The notes: a model not told the origin generated them from the sequence alone. DNA of 64,000 nt from Acidovorax sp. NO-1 (GCF_000238595.1 NZ_AGTS01000078.1:124001-188000); one strand, 5' to 3'; shown: positions 47,071-56,352, counted from the stretch's first letter. Numbers and translations are program-made.

Positions 47071-47493
47071 CTATGCTCTTCCGATGATGGAGGCGGTGGC
47101 CATCAACTCTTCAAGCAGCGCAAACGACACCTTGCCCGACACCGAATACGGGTCCAGCTCGGGCTTCTCCGAGTATTTCAGCAGGATGGAGTGGTTGATC
47201 TTGGAGAGGTTGACCTGGCCCATCGTCCAGCCGCCAAAGCGGCGCTCGGCGATTTCTTCGTAGTGCAGCAGCTCCACATTCTTGTGGCGCGGGTCGCGCT
47301 GGATGTGGCCGTACAGCTCATTGACCGCAGAGCGCCCGCCCTCGATGGCCTGCAGGAACACGCCCCCGCCGTAGCACAGCACGCCGGTGATGCCGCTGCC
47401 GGGGTTGTGCTGTCGGGACTGGGTGAGGATGGCTTCGATGGCGGCGGGCGAGGTGTCGACCGCGCGGCTGGCGTAAAGCAGACGTACCAACAT
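47071..47493 (-). CDS. BLUF-domain blue-light sensor, 140 aa
   Basis: Short FAD-binding photoreceptor of the BLUF family. The residues that form the flavin hydrogen-bond network are present: Tyr7 (RLLYAS), Asn30 (QHNPGSGITG) and Gln48 (VFLQAIEG). Trp89 and Met91 (GGWTMG) match the semi-conserved pair in AppA. The protein is a single BLUF domain with a short C-terminal helix and no output domain, so it would act through a partner. It starts 2 bp after the folE stop, so both genes are cotranscribed. Confidence 0.95.
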   Translation of the reverse strand: MLVRLLYASRAVDTSPAAIEAILTQSRQHNPGSGITGVLCYGGGVFLQAIEGGRSAVNELYGHIQRDPRHKNVELLHYEEIAERRFGGWTMGQVNLSKINHSILLKYSEKPELDPYSVSGKVSFALLEELMATASIIGRA

Positions 47494-47495
47494 GG

Positions 47496-48224
47496 TCAGT
47501 TCTTTCCAGGGATGAGGGACAAAAACTCACGGCGCAGGGCGCTGTCCTTGAGGAACACGCCACGCATCACCGAATTGATCATCTTGCTGTCCATGTCGCG
47601 CACACCGCGCCAGGACATGCAAAAGTGGCTGGCCTCCATCACGATGGCCAGGCCGTCGGGCTGGGTCTTTTCCATGATGAGGTCGGCCAGCTGCACCACG
47701 GCTTCTTCTTGGATCTGGGGGCGGCCCATGATCCAGTCCACCAGGCGCGCGTATTTGGACAGGCCGATCACGTTGGTGTGCTCGTTGGGCATCACGCCGA
47801 TCCAGATCTTGCCGATGACGGGGCAGAAATGGTGGCTGCAGGCGCTGCGCACGGTGAGCGGGCCCACGATCATCAGCTCGTTCAGGTGCTCGGCGTTCGG
47901 GAACTCGGTGATCGGGGGCTGCGTGACGTAGCGGCCCTTGAACACCTCGTTGAGGTACATCTTGGCCACGCGGCGCGCGGTGTTGTTGGTGTTGTGGTCT
48001 CCGGCCGTGTCGATCACCAAGCTGTCCAGCACGCCCTGCATCTTGACCTCGACTTCGTCCAGCAGCTTCTCCAGCTCGCCGGGCTCGATGAACTCGGCGA
48101 TGTTGTCGTTGGCATGAAAGCGTTTGCGCGACGCGTTGATCCGCTCGCGGATCTTCACGGATACGGGGGTGCCTTCTTCATCCGGCAGGGTGGTCGTCAT
48201 AGCGGCGGCGGGTTGACTGGACAT
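47496..48224 (-). CDS. folE: GTP cyclohydrolase I, 242 aa
   Basis: Converts GTP to 7,8-dihydroneopterin triphosphate, the first step of tetrahydrofolate and tetrahydrobiopterin synthesis. Zinc-site and catalytic residues lie in VRSACSHHFCPVIGKIWIG and FCMSWRGVRD (second Cys). Family segments VIGLSKYARLVDWIMGRPQIQE and AVVQLADLIM are intact. I chose ATG 48224 since TAGG lies nine bases upstream; ATG 48233 and 48197 are alternatives. The N-terminal 25 residues are non-conserved. BLUF follows after 2 bp. Confidence 0.95.
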   Translation of the reverse strand: MSSQPAAAMTTTLPDEEGTPVSVKIRERINASRKRFHANDNIAEFIEPGELEKLLDEVEVKMQGVLDSLVIDTAGDHNTNNTARRVAKMYLNEVFKGRYVTQPPITEFPNAEHLNELMIVGPLTVRSACSHHFCPVIGKIWIGVMPNEHTNVIGLSKYARLVDWIMGRPQIQEEAVVQLADLIMEKTQPDGLAIVMEASHFCMSWRGVRDMDSKMINSVMRGVFLKDSALRREFLSLIPGKN

Positions 48225-48264
48225 GAGCGGCATCCTACCAGCGAACGTGGAGCTGCAGATTTAA

Positions 48265-48325
48265 AGGGTTTTAGGCCCCTAGCGCTTGCTGGACAAGCGC
48301 AAGTAGCTATATTTTATATAGCAAA
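48265..48325 (+). repeat. Dispersed repeat family A, copy 7
   Basis: TAGGCCCCTAGCGCTTGCTG, CAAGCGCAAGTAGCTATA and the palindrome GCTATATAAAATATAGC (minus strand). It lies in the folE upstream region and offers promoter-like AT-rich sequence. Confidence 0.75.
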
Positions 48326-48362
48326 CAATTCAACGCACGCTAGCACGCACACACGCCTGGGC

Positions 48363-49622
48363 TCAATACCGGTTGCCGGTGATCCACAGGGCCAGCCGCA
48401 TCAGGCCAAACGCCACGCGGTCGAGCGCCCGCTGGCGCAGGGGGCGGCCTGCATAGCGCGCCGGGTCCATGCGGCGCCCCGCATGCTGCATGGCGTGCAC
48501 CAGTCGCTGGCGCAGGTCAGTGGCAAAGGCGGCGTCTTCCACCACCACGTTGGCTTCGCGCGCCAGCAGCAGGCTCAGGGGGTCGAGGTTGGACGAGCCC
48601 ACCGTGGCCCAGGGTTTGTCGCCCAGCGCGTCGATCACGGCCACCTTGGCATGCAGAAAGCTGGGCGCGTATTCATGGATCTCCACACCGGCCTCCAGCA
48701 GCGCGCCATACACCGGCCGCGCCGCGTGGTACTGCATGAAATATTCATAGCGCCCCTGCAGCAGCAGGCGCACGCGCACGCCCCGGCGCGCGGCCATCAC
48801 CAGCGCGCGGCGCAGCTTGCCGCCGGGCATGAAATACGCGTTGGCAATGATGACCTCGTGCCGCGCCGCGCCGATGGCCTTGCGGTAGGCCTTCTCGATG
48901 CGGCTGCGGTTGCGCACGTTGTCGCGAAGCACCAGCGCGGCCCGCATGGGCGGCCCCGCCTCGGCGGCCCGCACCGCATGCTTGGCGGCGCTGGCCGCGC
49001 GCAGGGCCTGCAAGGCCTCGGGCAGGCGGCGCTGGCGCGCATCGCGCACCGCCTGCATGCGCCACCACAGCTGGTCCATCGTCTCGCTGGCCGGCGCCAC
49101 CAGGCTGCCGGTGGCCTGCACGGCAAAGTCAAACCGCGGGGCGTCCAGCGGGCCGTGGTTGGGGTCGTGAAAATCATCCAGCACGTTGATGCCGCCACAA
49201 AACAGCACGTGGCCGTCCACCACACACAGCTTGCGGTGCAGCCTGCGCCAGCGGTGCGGCAGCAGCAGCCCCAGCGGGCCCAGCGGCGAGTACACGCGGT
49301 ATTGCACACCGGCCGCCTGCAGGCGCTGTGCCCAGGTGGGGGGCAAGTTGCCGGTGCCCACCCCATCCACCACCAGGTGGGTGCGCACGCCGCGTCCGGC
49401 AGCGCGTATCAACGCTTCAGCCACGGCGGCGCCGGCGCCGGTGAAGTCGAAAATGTAGGTCTCGAACTGAATGTCCGACAGCGCCGCATCCATGGCTTCG
49501 ATGAGGGCGGGAAACAGCTCCTCGGCCCCTTGCAGCAGCCGCACCTGGTGGTCGTCGGCAAATTCAGATCCGCGAAGCAGGACAGGCTTTTTCTTCACGG
49601 GGTCATAGCCGGAATTCAGCAA
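48363..49622 (-). CDS. clsB: Cardiolipin synthase, ClsB-like phospholipase D family, 419 aa
   Basis: Membrane-associated phospholipid synthase with two HKD motifs: HRKLCVVDGHVLFCGGIN (about 128-145) and HAKVAVIDALGDKPWATVGSSN (about 325-346). Each His-x-Lys-x4-Asp is intact. No N-terminal membrane helices, which fits ClsB rather than ClsA. The start overlaps the end of the upstream endonuclease/phosphatase-family gene by 20 bp; the same linkage is seen for E. coli ybhP-clsB. Confidence 0.93.
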   Translation of the reverse strand: MLNSGYDPVKKKPVLLRGSEFADDHQVRLLQGAEELFPALIEAMDAALSDIQFETYIFDFTGAGAAVAEALIRAAGRGVRTHLVVDGVGTGNLPPTWAQRLQAAGVQYRVYSPLGPLGLLLPHRWRRLHRKLCVVDGHVLFCGGINVLDDFHDPNHGPLDAPRFDFAVQATGSLVAPASETMDQLWWRMQAVRDARQRRLPEALQALRAASAAKHAVRAAEAGPPMRAALVLRDNVRNRSRIEKAYRKAIGAARHEVIIANAYFMPGGKLRRALVMAARRGVRVRLLLQGRYEYFMQYHAARPVYGALLEAGVEIHEYAPSFLHAKVAVIDALGDKPWATVGSSNLDPLSLLLAREANVVVEDAAFATDLRQRLVHAMQHAGRRMDPARYAGRPLRQRALDRVAFGLMRLALWITGNRY

Positions 49623-50340
49623 TCAGTGGCAGGTGGTCGGACATGCGCCACCAGATGCGGCCGCGCGGCACGTGCAGCGACAGCGGCGTAAGGCCCCGCA
49701 CGTACACATGGTCCAGCTGGGCCAGGGGCAGCCGCGCGGGGTAGGTGAAGGCCCGGGGTGCATCAAATTCGTACAGCGCAAAGCCTGCCAGCATGCGCTT
49801 GATCTGCAGGCCCCAGTCGTTGAAGTCGCCGGCCACCACCAGGGGCGTGCCCGGTGGCACCTCGCGCTCGATGAAGCGCTGCAGGCGTTCGATCTGCCGG
49901 ATGCGGCTGCCGGGGATCAGCCCCAGGTGCACCACGATCACATGCACGCGGCGGCCGTGCGCGTCCACCTCCACATGCAGCAGGCCACGCTGCTCGAAGC
50001 GGTGGTCCGAAATGTCTTCGTGCTGGTGGCCGATCACGGGCCAGCGCGAAAGCAGCGCGTTGCCATGTTCGCCGTGCTTGGTGATGGCGTTGGTGCGGTA
50101 CACGGCCTCGTAGCCCTCGGGCGCCAGGAACTCGGCCTGGGGCAACTCGGGCCAGCGCTGGAAGTAGGCCTGCTCGCGGCGGTGCAGCTTGCGCACCTCC
50201 TGCAGGCAGACGATGTCGGCGTCGAGCTGCTCTACCGCAAGACCCAGGTTGTGGATCTCCAGCCGCCGCACCGGCCCGATGCCCTGCACGCCCTTGTGGA
50301 TGTTGTAGGTCGCCACCCGCAGAATATCGTCATGTTCCAT
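49603..50340 (-). CDS. Endonuclease/exonuclease/phosphatase-family protein, YbhP-like, 245 aa
   Basis: Metal-dependent hydrolase fold. Motifs present: RVATYNIHKG (about 9-18), CLQEVRKL with the catalytic Glu (about 45-52), VVVHLGLIPGSRIRQIERL, VVAGDFNDWG (about 168-177) and the final SDHLPLIAEF. It resembles E. coli YbhP, which is linked to clsB. The substrate is unknown, perhaps a phospholipid or nucleic acid. I chose ATG 50340 (MEHDDILRV); upstream in-frame sequence lies in the nudB gene on the same strand. Confidence 0.88.
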   Translation of the reverse strand: MEHDDILRVATYNIHKGVQGIGPVRRLEIHNLGLAVEQLDADIVCLQEVRKLHRREQAYFQRWPELPQAEFLAPEGYEAVYRTNAITKHGEHGNALLSRWPVIGHQHEDISDHRFEQRGLLHVEVDAHGRRVHVIVVHLGLIPGSRIRQIERLQRFIEREVPPGTPLVVAGDFNDWGLQIKRMLAGFALYEFDAPRAFTYPARLPLAQLDHVYVRGLTPLSLHVPRGRIWWRMSDHLPLIAEFRL

Positions 50341-50390
50341 GACCCGATTGTGTCGCAAGCGCCCGGCGGCATGCCGCGCAGTCTCGCCGC

Positions 50391-50867
50391 TCAGTTGCCC
50401 CGCACAAATCGGGGGAGCAGAAGGCAGGCTTCGGCGTTGGACGCCGAAAAACAGGTGTCCGCCGCAGCCTGCCAGGGCAGCCACTGCCAGGCATCGTGCT
50501 CGCGCGGGTTGAGCACCACGGGCGTGCCCCGGGGCACGCACAGCCCGAACACCCGCTCGCGGTTGCGCACCACGCCCGGGGCGTAGCGGTGCAGCCACTG
50601 CGGCCAGATGTCGTAGATGTTCTCCAGCGCCCAGTCGGTCAGCGCGCAGCCGGACGCACCGGTGTCGATGCCGGTTTCTTCTGCCACCTCGCGCCGCGCC
50701 GTGTCTTCAAACGGCTCCTGCGGGTGGTCCTTGCTCCCGGTGACGGACTGCCAATGCCCGTCGCCGCCGGTGCGCCGTATCAGCAGCACCTCAAGATCGG
50801 GGGTGTGGATGACGACCAGCACCGACTCCGGAATTTTCCAGGGCCGCGGCGGCTGCGCAGGCTCCAT
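50391..50867 (-). CDS. nudB: Dihydroneopterin triphosphate diphosphatase NudB, 158 aa
   Basis: Nudix hydrolase of the folate pathway, acting on the product of FolE. The Nudix box reads GSKDHPQEPFEDTARREVAE ETGI (about 43-66), with the REVAEETGI core intact. The start MEPAQPPRPWKIPESVLVVI and the WPQWLHRYAPGVVRNRERVF segment match NudB. Only 6 bp follow the CsgG-like gene. folE lies about 2.2 kb downstream on the same strand, so two folate steps share this neighbourhood. Confidence 0.9.
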   Translation of the reverse strand: MEPAQPPRPWKIPESVLVVIHTPDLEVLLIRRTGGDGHWQSVTGSKDHPQEPFEDTARREVAEETGIDTGASGCALTDWALENIYDIWPQWLHRYAPGVVRNRERVFGLCVPRGTPVVLNPREHDAWQWLPWQAAADTCFSASNAEACLLLPRFVRGN

Positions 50868-50873
50868 GGCGGG

Positions 50874-51704
50874 CTACCCACCCCGGGTGCGTGTGGCGGC
50901 CGGGCCTGCCGTGGGCACCGGCGGGGGCAGCTCCTTGGCCTGCAATGCCCGGGCCTGAACCACCAGCTGGTTGTGCGCATCCAGGAACGCTGCGGCAATG
51001 ACCTTGCCTTCGTTGGTATTGCTCCAGCCCGCGCCGGCGGCGCCTCCGAGCCTGCCCAGTACCAGCCCGCCCACACCCAGGTCGGTGGTGCGTGCGGCGC
51101 CGGTGGCGGCCGCAACCTGCTCCGTGGTTTCGTTGTCTGACAACAAAAGGGCCGTCTGCGCCTCCTTGAACCTGACCTGCTCCACGATGCCGGCCAGCCC
51201 CGCGATGTCGCGCAGCACCGGAAGCATGGCGATCACGCCCCCCAGCCCGCGCCCGGCGTCCTGCTCGCTGAAGGTGAGGCTGGGTGTGAGCGTGTACTGC
51301 GCCTCATAGCCCCGGCCCTTGGCCACCGTGGAGTTCTGCTGGCGCAGCACCCCCGATTCCTTGAGCTCCTGCTCGCGTACGGTGGCGCGCAGGCCCGCGC
51401 CACGGTCCACCACGCGGAAACACCCGCTTTGCTGGGCCAGCAGTTTCACCAGAGGCACAGGCGACGGCGGAAGCTGGTAGGCCGCACCGTAGGTGTAGCC
51501 GTGCGGGTTTTCAGCCAGCGCCACCGTGGCCACGGGTGCATCGCAACGCAGCAGCTCTTTGGCGGCGTTGTGCGCTCCTTGCGGGCCCGCCGAGCCGGTG
51601 ACCACGGAGCCGCCCTGGCCGAGCTCGGTCTTCTTTTCGCCACAGGCCGCGAGGGCCAGCAGCACCGCGCCCACGCAAAAGACCTGGAGGTTCATGAAGC
51701 GCAT
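50874..51704 (-). CDS. CsgG/HfaB-like lipoprotein, 276 aa
   Basis: Signal peptide with lipobox ALAAC (Cys about residue 21). The mature part fits the CsgG family: LLAQQSGCFRVVDRGAGLRATVREQELKESG (about 88-118) and YTLTPSLTFSEQDAGRGLGG. CsgG forms outer-membrane secretion pores for curli, but other members have unknown roles, and no curli genes are seen. AAAGGAAA precedes ATG 51704 as a ribosome-binding site. It heads the series CsgG-like, nudB, YbhP-like and clsB on the minus strand. Confidence 0.82.
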   Translation of the reverse strand: MRFMNLQVFCVGAVLLALAACGEKKTELGQGGSVVTGSAGPQGAHNAAKELLRCDAPVATVALAENPHGYTYGAAYQLPPSPVPLVKLLAQQSGCFRVVDRGAGLRATVREQELKESGVLRQQNSTVAKGRGYEAQYTLTPSLTFSEQDAGRGLGGVIAMLPVLRDIAGLAGIVEQVRFKEAQTALLLSDNETTEQVAAATGAARTTDLGVGGLVLGRLGGAAGAGWSNTNEGKVIAAAFLDAHNQLVVQARALQAKELPPPVPTAGPAATRTRGG

Positions 51705-51732
51705 GAAGGGTTTCCTTTCAGTACCGGCGAAG

Positions 51733-51768
51733 AAAAAAGCGGCAGGGGCCTGAGGCCCTTGCCGCTTT
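51733..51768 (-). terminator. Terminator after aspS
   Basis: A 15-bp stem with one mismatch (AAAGCGGCA...TGCCGCTTT) and a 3-base loop, followed on the minus strand by TTTTC. It ends the aspS transcript before the CsgG-like gene. Confidence 0.85.
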
Positions 51769-51818
51769 CGGTGCGATGCCACCACGGTGCATCCGATGGT
51801 TCCGGCCAGGGCGCCGGA

Positions 51819-53633
51819 TCAGACCGCCTTGACCGCGTCGATGTTGCGCAGGCGAATGTGCAGCTCGCGCAACTGCTTTTCGTCCACGGGCGAAGGCGCC
51901 TGCGTGAGCAGGTCCTGCGCACGCTGGGTCTTGGGGAAGGCAATCACGTCGCGGATCGACTCCGCACCGGTCATCAACGTGATGAGGCGGTCCAGGCCGA
52001 ACGCCAGGCCACCGTGCGGGGGCGCGCCGTACTGCAGGGCATCGAGCAGGTAGCCGAACTTGGCCTGTGCGTCTTCAGGCGTGATCTTGAGCGCATCAAA
52101 CACCTTCTTTTGCACATCGGCGCGGTGGATACGCACCGAGCCACCACCCAGCTCCCAGCCGTTGAGCACCATGTCGTAGGCCTTGGCAATGCACTTGCCG
52201 GGATCGGTGGCCATGAACTCTTCGTGGCCGTCCTTGGGGCTGGTGAAGGGGTGGTGCACGGCCGTCCAGCGGTCTTCTTCCTCGTCGTGCTCGAACATGG
52301 GGAAGTCCACAACCCACAGCGGGGCCCAGCGGTTCTCGAACAGGCCGTTTTTCTTGCCGAACTCGCTGTGACCGATCTTCAGGCGCAGCGCGCCGATGGC
52401 GTCGTTGACGATCTTTTCCTTGTCGGCTCCGAAGAAGATCAAATCGCCATTCTGCGCGCCCGAGCGCTTGAGCACCTCGGCCAGCGCTGCGTCGTGGATG
52501 TTCTTGACGATGGGAGACTGCAGGCCATCGCGGCCCTTGGACAGGTCGTTGACGCGGATGTAGGCCAGTCCCTTGGCGCCGTAGATCTTCACGAACTCGG
52601 TGTAGGCATCGATCTCGCCGCGGCTGATGCCGCCGCTCTCGGCCGAGCCACCGGGCACGCGCAGGGCCACCACGCGGCCGCCCTTCATGTTGGCAGCGCC
52701 GGAAAACACCTTGAACTCCACGTCCTTCATCACCTCGGTCAGCTCGGTGAATTCAAGCTTCACGCGCAGATCGGGCTTGTCGGAGCCGAAGCGGTGCGCC
52801 GCCTCCTGGTAGGTCATGATGGGGAATTCGCCCAAGTCCACATCCAGCTGCGTCTTGAACACCTCGGTGATCATGCGCTGGAAGATGGCGCGGATTTCTT
52901 CCTCGTTCAGGAACGAGGTCTCGCAGTCGATCTGGGTGAATTCGGGCTGGCGGTCGGCGCGCAGGTCTTCATCACGGAAGCACTTGGTGATCTGGTAGTA
53001 GCGGTCGTAGCCGGCCACCATCAGCATCTGCTTGTAGAGCTGGGGCGACTGGGGCAGCGCGAAGAACTGGCCGTCATGCACGCGGCTCGGCACGAGGTAG
53101 TCGCGCGCGCCCTCGGGCGTGCTCTTGCCCAGCATGGGCGTTTCAATGTCGATGAAGCCTTCCGCGTCCAGGAAGTTGCGCACCTGGATGGCGGTCTTGT
53201 AGCGCAGCATCATGTTGCGCTGCATGTGCGGGCGGCGCAGGTCCATCACCCGGTGCGTGAGGCGGGTGGTCTCGGACAGGTTCTCGTCATCCATCTGGAA
53301 CGGAGGCGTGACCGAGGGGTTGAGCACCTTGAGCTCGTGGCACAGCACTTCGATCTGGCCGCTCTTGAGCTTGTCGTTGGTGGTGCCAGCCGGGCGCGGG
53401 CGCACCAGGCCCACCACCTGCACGCAGAATTCGTTGCGCACGTCTTCGGCCGTCTTGAACATCTCGGCGCGATCAGGGTCGCACACCACCTGCACATGGC
53501 CCTCGCGGTCGCGCAGGTCGATGAAGATCACACCACCATGGTCGCGGCGGCGATTGACCCAGCCGCACAGGGAAACGGTTTGGCCCATCAGGGCTTCGGT
53601 CACAAGACCGCAATAGTGGGAACGCATGGCCAT
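51819..53633 (-). CDS. aspS: Aspartyl-tRNA synthetase, 604 aa
   Basis: Class II aminoacyl-tRNA synthetase. The N-terminal OB-fold is visible in [25 protein letters not shown]. Motif 2 is in [22 protein letters not shown], and motif 3 is in [15 protein letters not shown]. The GAD insertion domain is in the middle (about 295-420). Betaproteobacterial AspRS often also charges tRNA-Asn, repaired by GatCAB; this cannot be decided here. GGAAG lies before ATG 53633; ATG 53627 is an alternative. It lies 40 bp after the DUF502 gene on the same strand. Confidence 0.97.
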   Translation of the reverse strand: MAMRSHYCGLVTEALMGQTVSLCGWVNRRRDHGGVIFIDLRDREGHVQVVCDPDRAEMFKTAEDVRNEFCVQVVGLVRPRPAGTTNDKLKSGQIEVLCHELKVLNPSVTPPFQMDDENLSETTRLTHRVMDLRRPHMQRNMMLRYKTAIQVRNFLDAEGFIDIETPMLGKSTPEGARDYLVPSRVHDGQFFALPQSPQLYKQMLMVAGYDRYYQITKCFRDEDLRADRQPEFTQIDCETSFLNEEEIRAIFQRMITEVFKTQLDVDLGEFPIMTYQEAAHRFGSDKPDLRVKLEFTELTEVMKDVEFKVFSGAANMKGGRVVALRVPGGSAESGGISRGEIDAYTEFVKIYGAKGLAYIRVNDLSKGRDGLQSPIVKNIHDAALAEVLKRSGAQNGDLIFFGADKEKIVNDAIGALRLKIGHSEFGKKNGLFENRWAPLWVVDFPMFEHDEEEDRWTAVHHPFTSPKDGHEEFMATDPGKCIAKAYDMVLNGWELGGGSVRIHRADVQKKVFDALKITPEDAQAKFGYLLDALQYGAPPHGGLAFGLDRLITLMTGAESIRDVIAFPKTQRAQDLLTQAPSPVDEKQLRELHIRLRNIDAVKAV

Positions 53634-53673
53634 GGCAGAAACTTCCGGCGCCCAAGGGGCGCGTTAAAGGGAT

Positions 53674-54297
53674 TTACTTACTGTGGGAAACGAGCGTCGG
53701 GTCAGCCGGAGCGACGACACCCATCGAAACAATGTATTTGAGGGCAGCGTCCACGCTCATGTCGAGCTCGACGCAGTCGCTCTTGCGCAGCATCACGAAA
53801 TACCCGCCCGTGGGGTTGGGCGTGGTGGGCACATACACACTCACGAATTCGTCACGCAGGTAGGCCGCCACTTCGCCGTTGGGCGCGCCGGTGACAAAGG
53901 CCAGGGTCCAGACACCCTCGCGTGGCCACTGGATCAGAACCGCCTTGCGAAAGGCGTTGCCGCTCTCCGAAAACAGTGTGTCCGACACCTGCTTGACACT
54001 GGAATAGATCGAGCGCACCACGGGAATGCGGTGCACCACCGCATCCCCCCACTGCACCAGCTTGCGGCCTGCAAAGTTGCTGGCAATGGCCCCGACCACG
54101 AGGAGGATCAGCAGCGTGAGCACCACGCCAAAGCCGGGAACGTGAAAACCGATCAGCCGGTCAGGATGCCATGCAACGGGCAGGATTTGCAGGGTCTGAT
54201 CCAGGGTGCTCACAATCCAGTGGAGCACCCAGGCCGTGATGACACCGGGCACGATGACCAGAAGGCCTGTCAAGAGCCATTTGCGCAAGGCAGCCAT
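53674..54297 (-). CDS. DUF502-family membrane protein, 207 aa
   Basis: Two N-terminal membrane helices: WLLTGLLVIVPGVITAWVLHWI (about 7-28) and FGVVLTLLILLVVGAIASN (about 56-74). The conserved DUF502 core RIPVVRSIYSSVKQVSDTLF follows. The rest is a soluble domain with VYVPTTPNPTGGYF, another family signature. Function unknown; commonly found in front of aspS in this family. It starts 9 bp after the FmdB gene, so fmdB-DUF502-aspS is likely one operon. Confidence 0.9.
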   Translation of the reverse strand: MAALRKWLLTGLLVIVPGVITAWVLHWIVSTLDQTLQILPVAWHPDRLIGFHVPGFGVVLTLLILLVVGAIASNFAGRKLVQWGDAVVHRIPVVRSIYSSVKQVSDTLFSESGNAFRKAVLIQWPREGVWTLAFVTGAPNGEVAAYLRDEFVSVYVPTTPNPTGGYFVMLRKSDCVELDMSVDAALKYIVSMGVVAPADPTLVSHSK

Positions 54298-54306
54298 GCA
54301 GGGGAC

Positions 54307-54645
54307 TCAGTTCGCCGAAGGGGTAGAAGAAGCTGCCGAACTGCCGCCAACGCTTGTGCCAGCTGCGCTGGAAACTTCTTTTTTAGGAGCATCTCCAGCG
54401 CTTGCCGTGTCGCTCTTCGTCTCGGACTTGTTTTCCGCTGCGGGGGCGGAACTGCCGCCGCTGCCCCCCCGAAAGTCTGTGACGTACCAGCCCGAGCCCT
54501 TGAGCTGGAAGCCGGCCGCAGTGACCTGCTTGGAAAATGCCTCCGCGCCGCAGGCGGGGCACACCGTCAGGGGAGCATCAGAGATTTTTTGCAGCACATC
54601 CTTGGCATGGCCGCAGGAGCCGCATTTGTAGGCGTAAATAGGCAT
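54307..54645 (-). CDS. FmdB-family zinc-ribbon protein, 112 aa
   Basis: The N-terminal zinc ribbon is MPIYAYKCGSCGHAKDVLQK...CPACG, with four cysteines (CX2C...CX2C). The segment AAGFQLKGSGWYVTDF is characteristic. The C-terminal 45 residues are a Ser/Ala/Lys-rich disordered tail. Regulatory role is presumed in the family, but not proven. A TATAAT (54679-54684) lies about 35 bp upstream. Confidence 0.9.
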   Translation of the reverse strand: MPIYAYKCGSCGHAKDVLQKISDAPLTVCPACGAEAFSKQVTAAGFQLKGSGWYVTDFRGGSGGSSAPAAENKSETKSDTASAGDAPKKEVSSAAGTSVGGSSAASSTPSAN

Positions 54646-54678
54646 GTCAGTGTGTTGAGGGAAAGTGCAAAACCCTCA

Positions 54679-54684
54679 ATTATA
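54679..54684 (-). promoter_or_regulatory. -10 element of the fmdB-DUF502-aspS unit
   Basis: A perfect TATAAT on the minus strand, 34 bp before the fmdB ATG. The -35 17 bp upstream is GGCTTG, a weak match. Confidence 0.5.
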
Positions 54685-54731
54685 GGCGGCATGCCCATCC
54701 TCAAGCCCCGCGCGCCGGCGCGGGGCCGGCA

Positions 54732-56183
54732 TCAGGCGGCGCTGCCTTCGTAGTGCGTCACATGGCCCTTGTGGTCATCGACCCACTGCGGCGCGAGCGA
54801 GCCGCCCACCATACCGACGAGAGCCGCCAGCACGCCTGCCAGTTGCTGCGGGAAAGCCTCGGACAGCATGGGGCTGGCCACAAACAGCAGCCACACACCC
54901 AGCCCCATCGCCACGGCCAGTATCGCGCCCTGCGTGGTGGCGCGCTTCCAGTACAGACCAAACACCAGCGGGACAAACGCCCCGACCAGCGGCACCTGGT
55001 AAGCGCCCGACACCAGCTCATAGATCGACGTACCCTGCATGGTGATGGCGTAGGTCAGCACGCAGGCGGTGAACACGAGCACGGAAATGCGCATGGCCTT
55101 GAGCGTCTGGGCATCCGTCATGCCGGGCCGCAGGTTGTGCAGGATGTTTTCCACAAAGGTGGTGGAAGGTGCCAGCAACGTGGCAGAAGCCGTGGACATG
55201 ATGGCCGACAGCAGGGCGCCAAAGAAGGCGATCTGCAGGAACATCGGCATGCGTTCCATCACCAGCGTAGGCAAGACCTTCTGCGGATCATCCTTGAGCA
55301 GCGCCTGCGCAGTCTCGGGCATGACAAGCACGGCCGCCACGACGACAAACATGGGAATGAAGGCAAACAGCAGATACAGCACGCCGCCGATCACCGGGCC
55401 CGTGCGCGCCGTCTCGGCGCTGTTGGATGACATCACGCGCTGGAACACGTCCTGCTGCGGTATGGAGCCGAGCATCATCGTGATGGCTGCGGCGAAGAAG
55501 AATGTCCAGTCCTTGAGGCCGCCCGTGGGGAAGAACTGGAACTTGCCTTCACGTGCCGCGTATTCGACCACCTTGCCCGCGCCGCCCGCCAGGTCAGCGG
55601 CATACCAGGCGATGGCCAGCAGCCCCAGGGCGATCACGATCATCTGCACAAAATCCGTCATGGCCACCGACCACATGCCGCCGTAGAGCGTATAGATCAG
55701 CACGATGGCCGTTCCAATGACCATGCCCATGGTGATGGAGACGTAGCCCTGGGTCAGCAGGTTGAACACCAGGCCCAGCGCCGTGATCTGTGCGGCGACC
55801 CAGCCCAGGTAGCTGAACATGATGATGGCCGAGCAGGCCACCTCGATCACGCGCCCATACCGCTGGCGGTAGTAGTCACCCAGGGTGATGAGGTTCTTCT
55901 TGTAGAGCTTGTAGGCAAAAAAGAGGCCCACCAGAATCAGGCACATGGAGGCGCCAAACGGGTCCTCCACCACCGAGCCCAGGCCCCCGTCCACAAACCG
56001 TGCCGAGACGCCCAGCACGGTTTCCGAGCCAAACCAGGTGGCAAAGGTGGTTGCGATCACCACCGCCAGGGGCAGGCTGCGGCCCGCCACCGCGTAGTCG
56101 GCCGTGTTGTGCACGCGTGTGGCGGCATACAGCCCAATCCCGATCGAGGCCAGCAGGTACAGAACGATGAAGGTGATCAGCAT
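54732..56183 (-). CDS. Sodium:solute symporter, 483 aa
   Basis: SSS-family transporter with about 13 membrane helices, starting LITFIVLYLLASIGIGLYAA. Family features include RSLPLAVVIATTFATWFGSETVLG, VAMTDFVQMIVI and AAITMMLGSIPQQDVFQRVMSS. The substrate could be proline, pantothenate, or another organic solute; I cannot decide. I chose ATG 56183, with GGAG seven bases upstream. It is a single gene, divergent from nothing and with ubiB upstream on the same strand after a 170-bp gap. Confidence 0.93.
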   Translation of the reverse strand: MLITFIVLYLLASIGIGLYAATRVHNTADYAVAGRSLPLAVVIATTFATWFGSETVLGVSARFVDGGLGSVVEDPFGASMCLILVGLFFAYKLYKKNLITLGDYYRQRYGRVIEVACSAIIMFSYLGWVAAQITALGLVFNLLTQGYVSITMGMVIGTAIVLIYTLYGGMWSVAMTDFVQMIVIALGLLAIAWYAADLAGGAGKVVEYAAREGKFQFFPTGGLKDWTFFFAAAITMMLGSIPQQDVFQRVMSSNSAETARTGPVIGGVLYLLFAFIPMFVVVAAVLVMPETAQALLKDDPQKVLPTLVMERMPMFLQIAFFGALLSAIMSTASATLLAPSTTFVENILHNLRPGMTDAQTLKAMRISVLVFTACVLTYAITMQGTSIYELVSGAYQVPLVGAFVPLVFGLYWKRATTQGAILAVAMGLGVWLLFVASPMLSEAFPQQLAGVLAALVGMVGGSLAPQWVDDHKGHVTHYEGSAA

Positions 56184-56352
56184 GGCGCCGCTCCGAAACT
56201 CCAAGGAAGGTTGCAAAAAGCAGGTGCGCCCCGGCCTTGCTCCTTCGAGGCGCCGAGGCCCCTGCAGACCCAGGGGTGACAGCTTTGTGACGGGACACGT
56301 AACAAAAGTTGGTGCGGATTATGAAGGCAACTTCCGTGCCGTTCGCCCCACT

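Noticed and set aside
47625-49691. Plus-strand frame of about 690 codons opposite folE and clsB
   Set aside because: Shadow of folE and clsB, and it runs through a repeat element between them.
51429-53741. Plus-strand open frame of about 770 codons opposite aspS
   Set aside because: aspS is certain on the minus strand; the antisense frame has no ribosome-binding site and an atypical composition.
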